DNA from: an uncultured Woeseiaceae bacterium
GTDB taxonomy: Bacteria > Pseudomonadota > Gammaproteobacteria > Steroidobacterales > Woeseiaceae
Reading direction: 5' to 3'
NCBI GenBank assembly: GCA_945787845.1
Contig: CALZJH010000005.1
Span: forward strand, 62,001 to 126,000
DNA: 64,000 nucleotides
Below are positions 25,652 through 34,278 of the stretch, piece by piece (position 1 is the first letter of the stretch; the number at the start of each line of letters is the position of its first letter). Under the pieces are notes generated by a model. That model was not told where the DNA came from. It ran no database searches and saw nothing but the letters and a program-made list of their open reading frames with translations. The position numbers and the translations under genes are program-made.

Positions 25652-27260
25652 CGCCCCAGTTCTCCGGCACAGTGTTGGGCCTTTTCAGGTCTGAGAGAAT
25701 TTCTCGCGCAGCGTTGGCGCCCGGCGCCGCCATGATGCCGCCGCCCGGGTGATTGCTTGAACCACACATGTAGAGACCGTCGACGGGACCGCGGTACTGC
25801 GCATAGCCCGGAATCGGGCGATTGAAGAGCAGCTGGTCCATGGTCAGTTCGCCGTGGAAAATATTGCCCTCGGTTATCCCGATTTCGTCCTCGATGTCCT
25901 GCGGCGTTCGAATTTCCGCGTGCAGGATCAGGTCCTTGAAGTCCGGGCTGTAGTTCGCGATCTGGTTGATGACGGTCTGGCCGAAGGCTTCTTTCTCCTC
26001 CTGGGTCCAGCGCCGGCCGTCGATTTGATGCGGGCAGTACTGCACGAAACAGCTCATGAAGTGTTTGCCCGGGGGCGCCATCGTCGGGTCGCTGAGGGTC
26101 GGAATGACCATATCGATATACGGGTCCTGCGACCAGGTCCCGGCTTTCCAGTCGTCGTAGGCACGCTCCATGCGTTCCATCGAATCGATGAAATGCATGT
26201 CGCTATGATAAAGCGAGCTGCCTTCAGGCAGCGCCGGGAACGTCGGCATTCCGTCGAGCGCTATATTGACCTTGCCCGAGGAGCCACGAATCTTGAAATT
26301 TTCGACGCGACGATGAAATTTCTCGGGCAGGTCGCTCTTGTCCATGCAGGTCAGGAACGTACGTTTAACGTCCATGGCCGACACGACAATTTGGCCGTGG
26401 ACTTCATCGCCATTTTCCAGCGCGACACCCGTGACCTTGCCGTTCTTGACGATGATCTGGTCGACGCCTGACTCGGTTCGCAGTTCACCGCCTGCTGCCT
26501 GGTAGGCACCGGCTATCGCCTTGGATACGGCGCCGGTGCCGCCACGCGCGAAACCCCAGGAGCCGACGTTACCGTCGACGTCGCCCATGTAGTGATGCAG
26601 CAGAACGTACGCGGTGCCGGGCGAGTGAATACCGAGCGCAGTACCGATGATGCCACTACCCGAAAAAGCGGCCTTAATCACGTCGGTCTCGAAGTACTCG
26701 TCGAGGTACTCGGCGACGCTCATCGTCCAGAAACGAATTGTTTCGTACATCCGGTCTTCGCCCATGTTCATGAACTTGCCGCCGATGCGTGCGAGCTCCA
26801 TGAGATCTTTGGGTCTGAACGATGTCGGGTCGGGCGCCGTACTCAGCAGGAAGTCGCGGATGAAGCGGCACTGCCGCATCGTATCGGCCGAGTAGGTCTT
26901 GTAGGCATCGGCGTCATGACGGGAAAAACGCGCCATTTCGCGGTAGGCGACCTCGTGATCGTGATAGGAGCCGTAGTAGTCGCCGTTCTCCATGAACTGG
27001 ACCGAACCACCGTAAGGCGTGACCTGCAGTCCGTGCTTGTGCAGTTCCAGTTCGCGATAGATTTCGGGGCGCAGGAGACTGCAAACGTACGAGCAGTTCG
27101 AGTACCACCAGTCCTTGTAGAGATTGCGACTCACGGTGGCACCACCGATATAGTCGTTTTTCTCCACGCAGACGACATCGAGTCCGGCCTTCGCGAGAAA
27201 AGCCGCGTTGGTCAGGCCGTTATGGCCGGCACCAACAACAATTGCGTCATAGGTTTTCAT
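25644..27260 (-). CDS. PYROXD2-like FAD-dependent oxidoreductase (operon copy 2)
   Basis: A 538-residue flavoprotein. VVGAGHNGLTNAAFLAKAGLD is at residues 8-28, and the C-terminal motif CGSSNHPGGGIMAAPGANAA replaces the usual GAGTHPGGG with SSNHPGGG. The frame runs open to 27482, but that extension is within the aminotransferase; the ATG at 27260 begins directly before the FAD strand. It overlaps the aminotransferase by 14 bases and the sister gene by 8, so translation is probably coupled. Side by side the two copies may form a heteromer, or act on successive intermediates. Confidence 0.88.
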   Translation of the reverse strand: MKTYDAIVVGAGHNGLTNAAFLAKAGLDVVCVEKNDYIGGATVSRNLYKDWWYSNCSYVCSLLRPEIYRELELHKHGLQVTPYGGSVQFMENGDYYGSYHDHEVAYREMARFSRHDADAYKTYSADTMRQCRFIRDFLLSTAPDPTSFRPKDLMELARIGGKFMNMGEDRMYETIRFWTMSVAEYLDEYFETDVIKAAFSGSGIIGTALGIHSPGTAYVLLHHYMGDVDGNVGSWGFARGGTGAVSKAIAGAYQAAGGELRTESGVDQIIVKNGKVTGVALENGDEVHGQIVVSAMDVKRTFLTCMDKSDLPEKFHRRVENFKIRGSSGKVNIALDGMPTFPALPEGSSLYHSDMHFIDSMERMERAYDDWKAGTWSQDPYIDMVIPTLSDPTMAPPGKHFMSCFVQYCPHQIDGRRWTQEEKEAFGQTVINQIANYSPDFKDLILHAEIRTPQDIEDEIGITEGNIFHGELTMDQLLFNRPIPGYAQYRGPVDGLYMCGSSNHPGGGIMAAPGANAAREILSDLKRPNTVPENWGDD

Positions 27261-28572
27261 GCTTTGATCCCAGCTTCTGCAGCGTAATGTCCACCGCTCG
27301 TTCAAACTTGTCCAGCGTTTCGGCGAGGCATCCCACATTGTGAGACTCGCACAGGAACCACGGCTCGCGGGAGTCGGGTTCCACGAGAATGCCCTCGTCG
27401 TGGAGCTCCGGTGCGAGTGCGTCGTAGAACGCGTAGTCCGAATGCACCCATTCTCGATAGTTGCTCGGTGCTTCCGCCGCAAAAAACAGGCCCATCAGGG
27501 ATGGATGTCCGGTGAAACTGTGCGGGATGCCGCGTGCCTGGAGTACCTGGCTGAGGCCAGCCTGCAAATTGACGCCGTAGCTTTCAATGTCCGCGAGCGC
27601 ACTCGTCTCATCCAGGATTTCGAGGGTCTTGGCGGCGGCAGCCAGCGACACGCTGTGCGCCGTGAAGGTACCACCATGTGCAACACCATCCCCGATGTGA
27701 CGCATGACATCCTCGCGTCCGGCCAGTACCGAGAGCGGATAGCCGTTGGCGACTGCCTTCGCGAACGTGCACAGGTCCGCCTTGATGCCGTACAACTCCT
27801 GCACGCCGCCCTTTGCGACGCGAAAGCCCGTCTTGACCTCGTCGATGATCAACAGCACGTCATAGCGATCGCAAATTTCGCGGACGTCCTTCATGTACTG
27901 AGCATCGGCCGTAATCGCACAGCAGTTACCCATGATCGGCTCGATGAGAAATGCCCCGATCTCGCTGTGTCTCTTCTTCAGCAAATCCTCGAGGGCATTC
28001 GCATCATTCATCGGCACCCCGTGGAACAGCTGTTTCGTTACGGCGGGTATGCCTGTACCGAACGGCTCGACCGCCGGCTCGGGATCGCCCGGCATCCAGT
28101 CGTCGAATTCCTTGCCCCACATGACGAGGTTGGATAGCCCGTGATAACCGCCCTCCATCACGACGTGGCTGTCCTTGCCGGTAAAGGCCCGCGCGACGCG
28201 CATCGCCGCCATGACGGCCTCGGTTCCCGAGTTCGAAAAACGCACAAGCTCGGCTGCAGGTACCATGTTGCTGATACGACATGCGACTTCGTATTCGCGT
28301 TCGGTTGCCAGCGCGAACACCCCGCCGATGTCCATTCCCTGCCGGGCAGCCTCGTCAACGCGCTCGTCGGCATAGCCCAGGATGATGGGGCCGTAACCCA
28401 GGCGGTAGTCGATGTACTCGTTGCCATCGATGTCCCACATGCGACCGCCCTTGCCATGGTCGACATAGATGGTCTTGTCGTCACCCCAATAGCGGAAATT
28501 GGAAGCAACGCCGAGCGGCAGCTTCGAGCAGGCCTTCTTGAAGTGCTCGTTGGAACGAGTCAGGTTTCGCAT
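27247..28572 (-). CDS. Class III aminotransferase (GSAM-like)
   Basis: A 441-residue PLP enzyme of the glutamate-1-semialdehyde aminomutase/omega-aminotransferase type. The N-terminus LPLGVASNFRYWGDD and the FSNSGTEAVMAAMRVARA segment (about residues 112-130) bind PLP phosphate. LLIIDEVKTGFR (about 235-246) carries the PLP Asp. The Schiff-base lysine is in CTFAKAVANGYPLS (about residues 260-275). The presence of a catabolic partner set argues against heme synthesis and for transamination of an amine or omega-amino acid. ATG 28572 is used; TTG 28584 would add four residues, and neither has a good ribosome site. It is the first gene of the leftward operon, next to the operator. Confidence 0.88.
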   Translation of the reverse strand: MRNLTRSNEHFKKACSKLPLGVASNFRYWGDDKTIYVDHGKGGRMWDIDGNEYIDYRLGYGPIILGYADERVDEAARQGMDIGGVFALATEREYEVACRISNMVPAAELVRFSNSGTEAVMAAMRVARAFTGKDSHVVMEGGYHGLSNLVMWGKEFDDWMPGDPEPAVEPFGTGIPAVTKQLFHGVPMNDANALEDLLKKRHSEIGAFLIEPIMGNCCAITADAQYMKDVREICDRYDVLLIIDEVKTGFRVAKGGVQELYGIKADLCTFAKAVANGYPLSVLAGREDVMRHIGDGVAHGGTFTAHSVSLAAAAKTLEILDETSALADIESYGVNLQAGLSQVLQARGIPHSFTGHPSLMGLFFAAEAPSNYREWVHSDYAFYDALAPELHDEGILVEPDSREPWFLCESHNVGCLAETLDKFERAVDITLQKLGSKHENL

Positions 28573-28593
28573 GGGGCGGGGCAATAAGCAAAA

Positions 28594-28613
28594 ATGAATG
28601 AGTATTCATTCAT
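28594..28613. promoter_or_regulatory. Palindromic operator between the divergent operons
   Basis: ATGAATGA (28594-28601), spacer GTAT, and TCATTCAT (28606-28613) form perfect 8-base arms. This is the size and AT-rich type of site bound by BetI/TetR dimers. It lies 22 bases from the aminotransferase start and 20 from the regulator start. A TAGTAT (28613-28618) could be the rightward -10 box, so repressor binding would cover both promoters. The regulator encoded next to it is the obvious ligand; this is inference. Confidence 0.75.
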
Positions 28614-28632
28614 AGTATGGCAGAATCGGGAC

Positions 28633-29259
28633 ATGGGAGCCACCGCAAAAAGCGCGCGTCGGACGGCCAGCCGCAAGCTGCGGCGTCAGCAACTCATTGA
28701 CGCGACCATCAAGTGCATTGCCCGTAACGGCCTGGGCAGCACATCGATCGGTGATGTGGCGAAGGAAGCCGGCCTGTCGCAAGGGATCGTCAACCTCCAC
28801 TTTGAAAGCAAGGACAACCTGCTCACCGAAACGTTGCGTTTTGTTGTCGACGAGTACAAGACGCAATTCAACAGGACGTTCGATGAGGCCGGCCCTGGCG
28901 CCGCGGAAAAATTGCTGGCCCTGATTCAGCTGGACCTGCACCCTTCGATCATGAATCGACAAAAAACCCCCGTGTGGTTCGCGTTCTGGGGCGAGGTCAA
29001 ATCGCGCCCGACCTATCGCAGGATCTGCGACACTCGAGACAAGTATTACGACAAGGTCTTCGAGGAACTTTGCGCGACGATTATTGCCGAGGGCAAGTAT
29101 AAGAACGTGTCGGCCTCATCGGTCGCGGTTGCGTTGAACGCGATGACCAACGGCATGTGGCTGTCTTACCTGATCAGCCCAAGGTCGTTCGACCGCGACC
29201 AGGCCAACACTGCCGTGTCGGACCTCCTCCGCACCTACTTCCCGAATCATTACTCCTGA
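28633..29259 (+). CDS. BetI-like TetR-family transcriptional regulator
   Basis: A 208-residue regulator. The helix-turn-helix is at about residues 32-52 (TSIGDVAKEAGLSQGIVNLHF), preceded by RRQQLIDATIKCIARNGL, which is close to the BetI N-terminus. The C-terminal ligand domain has the BetI-type pattern with PVWFAFWGEVKSRPTYR. BetI represses choline-to-betaine genes and is released by choline, so this protein may sense a quaternary amine. The frame is open to 28594, but that ATG is in the operator itself; ATG 28633 is taken. It is the first gene of the rightward operon and probably represses both operons. Confidence 0.88.
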   Translation: MGATAKSARRTASRKLRRQQLIDATIKCIARNGLGSTSIGDVAKEAGLSQGIVNLHFESKDNLLTETLRFVVDEYKTQFNRTFDEAGPGAAEKLLALIQLDLHPSIMNRQKTPVWFAFWGEVKSRPTYRRICDTRDKYYDKVFEELCATIIAEGKYKNVSASSVAVALNAMTNGMWLSYLISPRSFDRDQANTAVSDLLRTYFPNHYS

Positions 29260-29269
29260 CGAGAGCAGC

Positions 29270-30430
29270 ATGCAGATTCCTATCAGTGACGAAGCACGCA
29301 GATGGCAGGGCATCGCCCGGCAATACGCCGACGAGTACCTGCAGCCGCACGAAGTCGAGGCGGAGCTTAGTGACGGCGTGCTGCCCGATGAAATAACGCA
29401 GCGCAACAAGAAGCGGGCCATCGAACTGGGGTTCACGGCGATCGACGTACCCAGGAGCCATGGGGGGCTCGAGCTGCCGATGGAAACGCAGGTGGCGCTC
29501 TGGGAACAGCTGGGGCGTGTCACCAATGCGTTGTCCTGGTGTTTTCCCGAAGCGCAGTCGTGGATGTTCGACGCATGCTCGGACGAGCAGCTGGAGCGGT
29601 ACATCCTGCCAATGATGCGCGGCGAACAGAAAGAGTGTTACGCGATCACCGAGTCGGGGCCGGGCTCTGATATCTCCAGCCTGGAGGCGACGGCGACGCG
29701 CGACGGTGACGACTATGTGCTCAATGGTGAGAAGTGGTACGTCACGAGCGGCAACCTCGCGAGCTTCATCTGGTTCCAGGCGAATTTGCCCGACGAAGAT
29801 GACCAGGCACTGTTCCTCGTCGACCAGGGAACACCGGGCATCGAAACCGTCGCCAATCCGAAATTCAGCCATACATACGCTTCGCATCACCCCACGTACA
29901 GGTTCAACGATGTACGTATACCGGCAGCAAACCGTGTCGGGCAGCCCGGCGACGGTATGGCATTCACGCATTCGTGGTTTCGGCACGAACGGCTTATGAT
30001 TGCCGCGCGCAGCTGTGGCGCGATGGCAAGACTGATCGAGGAAGCGACGGCGTTTGCTAACGAGCGCATGGTCGACGGCGCGCCGCTGAGCGAGAAACAG
30101 GCGATCCAGTTCATGCTCGCGGACTGCACCACGGAGCTCTACGCCGCACGCCTCATGACCTACGATAGCGCTCGGGCTGACGACCGGGCCGACGATCTCA
30201 AGGCAGTGCATGCGCGCTGCTCGATGGCAAAGCTGTTTGTCTCCGAGGCCGCTAATCGCGTTGCCGACCGGGCCGTGCAGATATTTGGTGGACGTGGCTA
30301 CATGCGCGAGAACGTCGCGGAGCGTTTTTTCCGCGAACTCCGGGTCGACCGCATTTGGGAAGGCACGAGCGAGATACAACGGCTTATAATCGCTCGATCG
30401 CTCCTGAAGCGCGGCCTGGACGGTATGTGA
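29270..30430 (+). CDS. Acyl-CoA dehydrogenase
   Basis: A 386-residue flavoenzyme. The signatures are CYAITESGPGSD (about residues 123-135, FAD contact), WYVTSGNLASFI (about 158-169) and the C-terminal FGGRGYMREN with RIWEGTSEIQR, in which Glu364 occupies the catalytic base position. It introduces a 2,3-double bond into an acyl-CoA and passes electrons to ETF. It begins 10 bases after the regulator and its stop overlaps the transporter gene start (GTGA). Beside the acyl-CoA synthetase of the other operon it makes an acyl-CoA intermediate likely, similar in logic to carnitine (CaiA) breakdown. Confidence 0.92.
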   Translation: MQIPISDEARRWQGIARQYADEYLQPHEVEAELSDGVLPDEITQRNKKRAIELGFTAIDVPRSHGGLELPMETQVALWEQLGRVTNALSWCFPEAQSWMFDACSDEQLERYILPMMRGEQKECYAITESGPGSDISSLEATATRDGDDYVLNGEKWYVTSGNLASFIWFQANLPDEDDQALFLVDQGTPGIETVANPKFSHTYASHHPTYRFNDVRIPAANRVGQPGDGMAFTHSWFRHERLMIAARSCGAMARLIEEATAFANERMVDGAPLSEKQAIQFMLADCTTELYAARLMTYDSARADDRADDLKAVHARCSMAKLFVSEAANRVADRAVQIFGGRGYMRENVAERFFRELRVDRIWEGTSEIQRLIIARSLLKRGLDGM

Positions 30431-31542
30431 CGAAAACACAACTCAAGCTCGCGAGCTGCGTTGCAGTTCTGCTCACTGTCAGTGCCTGCAGCGGTACGTC
30501 GGACCAGGCCGCACAAAACGAGAACGTCGTCAACGTCTACAACTGGGCGGACTACATCAGCCCCGATGTCGTCGAGCAGTTCGAAGCCGAGACAGGCATC
30601 AAGGTCAATTACGATCTCTACGACTCGTCCGAGGTCGTCGACGTAAAGCTGCTGACCGGAAATAGCGGTTATGACGTCGTTGTTCACAGCAATCGCTTTT
30701 CGACGCGCCTGGCCCCGATCGGCATTTACGAGGAACTCGACATGAGCCGCTTCGAGAACCTCGGCAATCTCGACCCCGGCATCATGGCGAAAATCGATAT
30801 CTACGAAAAGGTCAGGGGCTACTTCATTCCCTATCACTGGGGCACGACTGGTTACGCCTGGAATGTAGAGATGGTCCGCGAGCGGCTCCCCGACCATCCC
30901 ATGGACAGTAGCGACGTCGTCTTCGACCCCGAAATCGTGGCCAAGCTTGCCGATTGCGGCGTCAGCCTGCTCGACGGCACTACAGACCTGTTTCCCATGG
31001 CGCTCGCCTACCTTGGACGGGACCCGACGTCGCTGAGTCATGACAACATCAAGGCGGCGGAAGCGCAGCTTAAAAAGGTCCAGCCTTTGATTCGCTACTT
31101 CAGCAACCAGAAGATGATGTCGGACCTGCCCAACCGCGAGATTTGTGTCGCGATGAGCTGGTCGGGCGATTATGCGCAGGCGGCTGCCAGAGCTGCCGAA
31201 GCAGGACTCGATATCGAGCTGGAATACACCGTACCAAAGGAAGGTTCCGGCCTCTGGATTGACGGCCTCTATATTCCAGCCGACGCCAGGCACAAGGACA
31301 ATGCCTACAAGTTCATCGACTTCCTGATGCGGGCCAAAGTCGCGGCAACCAACGCCAATCATTCGTACTACGCCAATGCGAATCGGGCATCGTGGGAGTA
31401 CGTCGAGCCCTGGCTGTTGAATGACCCCAGGATCTATCCCGACGAGGAGACCTGGAAACGCTTGTACCCGATCGCCTCCCCCGCACCGAAAGAAGAGCGA
31501 ACCCTGACGCGGGCTTTTGCGAGAGTAAAGAGCGGCATATGA
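30427..31542 (+). CDS. Polyamine-type ABC transporter, substrate-binding lipoprotein
   Basis: A 371-residue PotD/PotF-type binding protein. GTG 30427 starts within the stop of the dehydrogenase. A lipobox VSAC puts the lipid on Cys21. Then come VVNVYNWADYISPDVVEQF and EAETGIKVNYDLYDSSE, which are the hallmark N-terminal strands of PotD/PotF. It catches a small cationic compound in the periplasm. PotF-like proteins bind putrescine, spermidine, or related betaines; the regulon suggests a methylated amine. The downstream genes complete the transporter. Confidence 0.92.
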   Translation: MTKTQLKLASCVAVLLTVSACSGTSDQAAQNENVVNVYNWADYISPDVVEQFEAETGIKVNYDLYDSSEVVDVKLLTGNSGYDVVVHSNRFSTRLAPIGIYEELDMSRFENLGNLDPGIMAKIDIYEKVRGYFIPYHWGTTGYAWNVEMVRERLPDHPMDSSDVVFDPEIVAKLADCGVSLLDGTTDLFPMALAYLGRDPTSLSHDNIKAAEAQLKKVQPLIRYFSNQKMMSDLPNREICVAMSWSGDYAQAAARAAEAGLDIELEYTVPKEGSGLWIDGLYIPADARHKDNAYKFIDFLMRAKVAATNANHSYYANANRASWEYVEPWLLNDPRIYPDEETWKRLYPIASPAPKEERTLTRAFARVKSGI

Positions 31543-32630
31543 AAGACTTCATTCGGATTCGCGGTCTGAGCAAGAAGTTTGGCAATTTCCTTGCCGTCGA
31601 CAATGTGGACCTGGACATTGAGAGGGGCGAGCTGTTCTCGATACTCGGCGGCTCTGGCTGCGGCAAGACGACCTTGCTGCGCATGCTGGCTGGCTTCGAA
31701 CTGCCGACCTCCGGCACGATCGAGATCGACGGCGTCGATGTTACGAACCAGCCCCCCTATGAACGTCACGTCAATATGATGTTCCAGTCTTACGCCGTGT
31801 TTCCCCATATGACGGTCGAGAAGAACATCGGCTACGGTCTGCGCAAGGAAAGAATGCCGCGACCTGAAATCGCGAAGCGTGTCGACGAGATGCTCGAACT
31901 CGTGCAGCTTCAGGAATTGCGTTCGCGCAAACCGGACCAGCTCTCAGGCGGTCAGCGTCAGCGTGTAGCCCTCGCCCGCGCGTTGATCAAACAGCCGAAA
32001 GTCCTGCTGCTCGACGAGCCACTTGCCGCGCTCGACAAGAAACTGCGTGAACGCACGCAATTCGAACTTATGAACATCCAGGATGAACTGGGCATCACGT
32101 TCGTCGTGGTTACTCACGACCAGGAAGAGGCGATGACCCTGTCGTCGCGCATTGCCGTAATGGACCGCGGCCAGTTCCGGCAGATCGGCACACCCAAGGA
32201 AATCTACGAGTTTCCGTCCAATCGCTTTGTCGCGGAGTTCATCGGCACGATTAATACGTTCAGGGGGCACGTCGCGGCGAAAGAAGAAGACAGCATCAGT
32301 GTCGACTCAAGCGAAGCCGGTGTGACGCTGACCGCCCTTGGCAAGCAACTCGTCGAGGAAGGACAGGAAATCGAGATTGCCATTCGCCCCGAGAAGATCT
32401 TCATCAGCAAGGAGAAACCGGACGACGGTGACGCCGTGTGCCTTCCCGGTGTTGTTGACGACCTCGGCTACCGGGGCAACCGGTCGCTTTACCGAATCCG
32501 TCTTGAGAGCGGCAAGATTGTGCAGGTCAGCTCGCAGAACAGGCGCCGATCCGTTACCCGTTTTCTCGAATGGGACGACAGGGTGTGGATCTCGTGGCGA
32601 CCGCGTAGCGCCGTGGTGCTCCTTGATTAA
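31539..32630 (+). CDS. Polyamine-type ABC transporter, ATP-binding protein
   Basis: A 363-residue PotA/PotG-type ATPase. Walker A GGSGCGKT is at 37-44, the Q-loop QSYAVFP at 83-89, the signature LSGGQ at 135-139 and Walker B LLLDE at 156-160; a TOBE regulatory domain fills the last 120 residues. It overlaps the binding protein by 4 bases (ATGA). It energises import through the two permeases that follow. Confidence 0.95.
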   Translation: MKDFIRIRGLSKKFGNFLAVDNVDLDIERGELFSILGGSGCGKTTLLRMLAGFELPTSGTIEIDGVDVTNQPPYERHVNMMFQSYAVFPHMTVEKNIGYGLRKERMPRPEIAKRVDEMLELVQLQELRSRKPDQLSGGQRQRVALARALIKQPKVLLLDEPLAALDKKLRERTQFELMNIQDELGITFVVVTHDQEEAMTLSSRIAVMDRGQFRQIGTPKEIYEFPSNRFVAEFIGTINTFRGHVAAKEEDSISVDSSEAGVTLTALGKQLVEEGQEIEIAIRPEKIFISKEKPDDGDAVCLPGVVDDLGYRGNRSLYRIRLESGKIVQVSSQNRRRSVTRFLEWDDRVWISWRPRSAVVLLD

Positions 32631-32644
32631 GGCCGCTTAGCACT

Positions 32645-33487
32645 ATGTGGCGCAAGGCAATCATCGCGGCACCTTACCTGTGGCTACTGGTCTTTTTTCT
32701 TGCGCCATTTGCCATTGTTCTCAGGATCAGCCTGGCGGACCCGGTAATCGCACAGCCGCCCTACTCCCCGACGTACTCACCTGACAGTTTCACGTTCCTC
32801 TTAACGGACAAGCTGTACGCGATTACCTACCTGCGCTCGGTCGTCATGGCGGCCGGTGCCACTCTTCTGTGCCTGTTGCTGGGATTCCCGATGGCCTACG
32901 GAATCGCACGCTGCAGCCCCGCAACACGCAGCATGCTGCTACTGCTGATCATATTGCCCTTCTGGATCTCATTCCTGCTGCGCGTGTACGCGTGGATGGG
33001 ACTAATGAACAACTACGGCGCCATCAACAACCTGTTGATGTGGCTGGGCGTCGTCGACCAGCCTGTGCAACTCATGTACACCGACTTCGCGATTTTTGTC
33101 GGCCTGGCCTACTCCTATTTGCCGTTCATGATTCTGCCCTTATACGCCACGCTCGAGCGCATGGATCTCGACCTCGTTGAAGCCGCGCAAGACCTCGGCG
33201 CATCGCGCTCCCGTGCGTTCTGGGATGTGACCTGGCCCCTCGCGCGCCCCGGCGTCATCGCAGGCTGCCTGTTGGTGTTCATTCCGGCGATGGGCGAGTA
33301 CGTCATCCCCTACCTGCTCGGCGGGTCGGAGTCCCTGTTGATCGGCCGTGTCCTGTTCGACGAGTTCTTCGTCAACCGGGACTGGCCGTTGGCGTCCGCC
33401 GTGGCGGTCATCCTGCTACTGCTGCTCGTGGTGCCAATCGTGCTCCTGCAGCGCTACCAGGCACGCGACCAGGAAGGAACGGCATGA
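32645..33487 (+). CDS. Polyamine-type ABC transporter permease (PotB/PotH-like)
   Basis: A 280-residue inner-membrane permease with six hydrophobic helices, beginning AAPYLWLLVFFLAPFAIVL. The EAA loop EAAQDLGASRSRAFWDVTWPL (about residues 179-199) docks to the ATPase. It ends 4 bases inside the next permease. It forms the heteromeric channel with the following gene. Confidence 0.94.
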   Translation: MWRKAIIAAPYLWLLVFFLAPFAIVLRISLADPVIAQPPYSPTYSPDSFTFLLTDKLYAITYLRSVVMAAGATLLCLLLGFPMAYGIARCSPATRSMLLLLIILPFWISFLLRVYAWMGLMNNYGAINNLLMWLGVVDQPVQLMYTDFAIFVGLAYSYLPFMILPLYATLERMDLDLVEAAQDLGASRSRAFWDVTWPLARPGVIAGCLLVFIPAMGEYVIPYLLGGSESLLIGRVLFDEFFVNRDWPLASAVAVILLLLLVVPIVLLQRYQARDQEGTA

Positions 33488-34278
33488 ACCGTCAATCGCG
33501 ATTCATCATTTCGGTCCTGGCGTTCGGCTACGCATTCCTCTACATCCCGCTCGTGCTGGTCATCGTTTACTCCTTTAACGACTCGAGCATCGCGACGGTC
33601 TGGGGCGGCTTCTCGACCCGCTGGTACGGGGAGCTATTGCGGAACGATCAAATTCTCGATGCCGCCCTGCTGAGCCTGCGCATCGCGCTGACCTCGGCAA
33701 CGATGGCGACGGTACTGGGGACGATGGCCGGGCTCGCGCTCGCGCGCTTCAGGCGTTTCCGGGGGCGCACCTTGTTTTCGGGCATGATCACGTCACCCAT
33801 GGTCATGCCGGAAGTCATCACCGGCCTGTCATTGCTGTTGTTGTTCGTGACCCTGCAGCAACTAACCGGGTGGCCCGGCCAGCGCGGATTCGGCACGATT
33901 ACGATTGCCCATACGACTTTCTCGATGGCCTACGTAGCCATTATCGTGCAGTCGCGCCTCATGGCGATGGATGAATCACTCGAGGAAGCCGCGATGGATC
34001 TGGGCGGGCATCCGCTGCGCGTTATCTTCGACATCACGCTGCCCCTTATCGCGCCGGCCATGATTGCCGGTTGGCTGCTCGCATTCACCCTGTCACTCGA
34101 CGACCTTGTCATCGCGAGCTTTGTTTCGGGGCCAGGCAGCAGCACGCTGCCCATGTATATCTTCTCGAAAGTGAAGCTGGGCGTGTCGCCGGATATCAAC
34201 GCGCTCGCGACCCTGATTATTCTGTTCATCAGTATTGGCGTGCTGTTGTCCTGGCTGGTCGCACGCCGTCGCGTCTAG
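33484..34278 (+). CDS. Polyamine-type ABC transporter permease (PotC/PotI-like)
   Basis: A 264-residue inner-membrane permease. The N-terminus ISVLAFGYAFLYIPLVLVIVYSFN is typical of PotC/PotI, and the EAA loop is EEAAMDLGGHPLRVIFDITLPL (about residues 160-181). It is the last gene of the rightward operon. Its stop overlaps the convergent Rieske gene by CTAG. Confidence 0.94.
   Translation: MNRQSRFIISVLAFGYAFLYIPLVLVIVYSFNDSSIATVWGGFSTRWYGELLRNDQILDAALLSLRIALTSATMATVLGTMAGLALARFRRFRGRTLFSGMITSPMVMPEVITGLSLLLLFVTLQQLTGWPGQRGFGTITIAHTTFSMAYVAIIVQSRLMAMDESLEEAAMDLGGHPLRVIFDITLPLIAPAMIAGWLLAFTLSLDDLVIASFVSGPGSSTLPMYIFSKVKLGVSPDINALATLIILFISIGVLLSWLVARRRV

Noticed and set aside
28594-28632. Longer N-terminus of the TetR regulator from ATG 28594
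   Set aside because: That ATG lies in the operator palindrome and would add 13 residues that BetI-like proteins lack.
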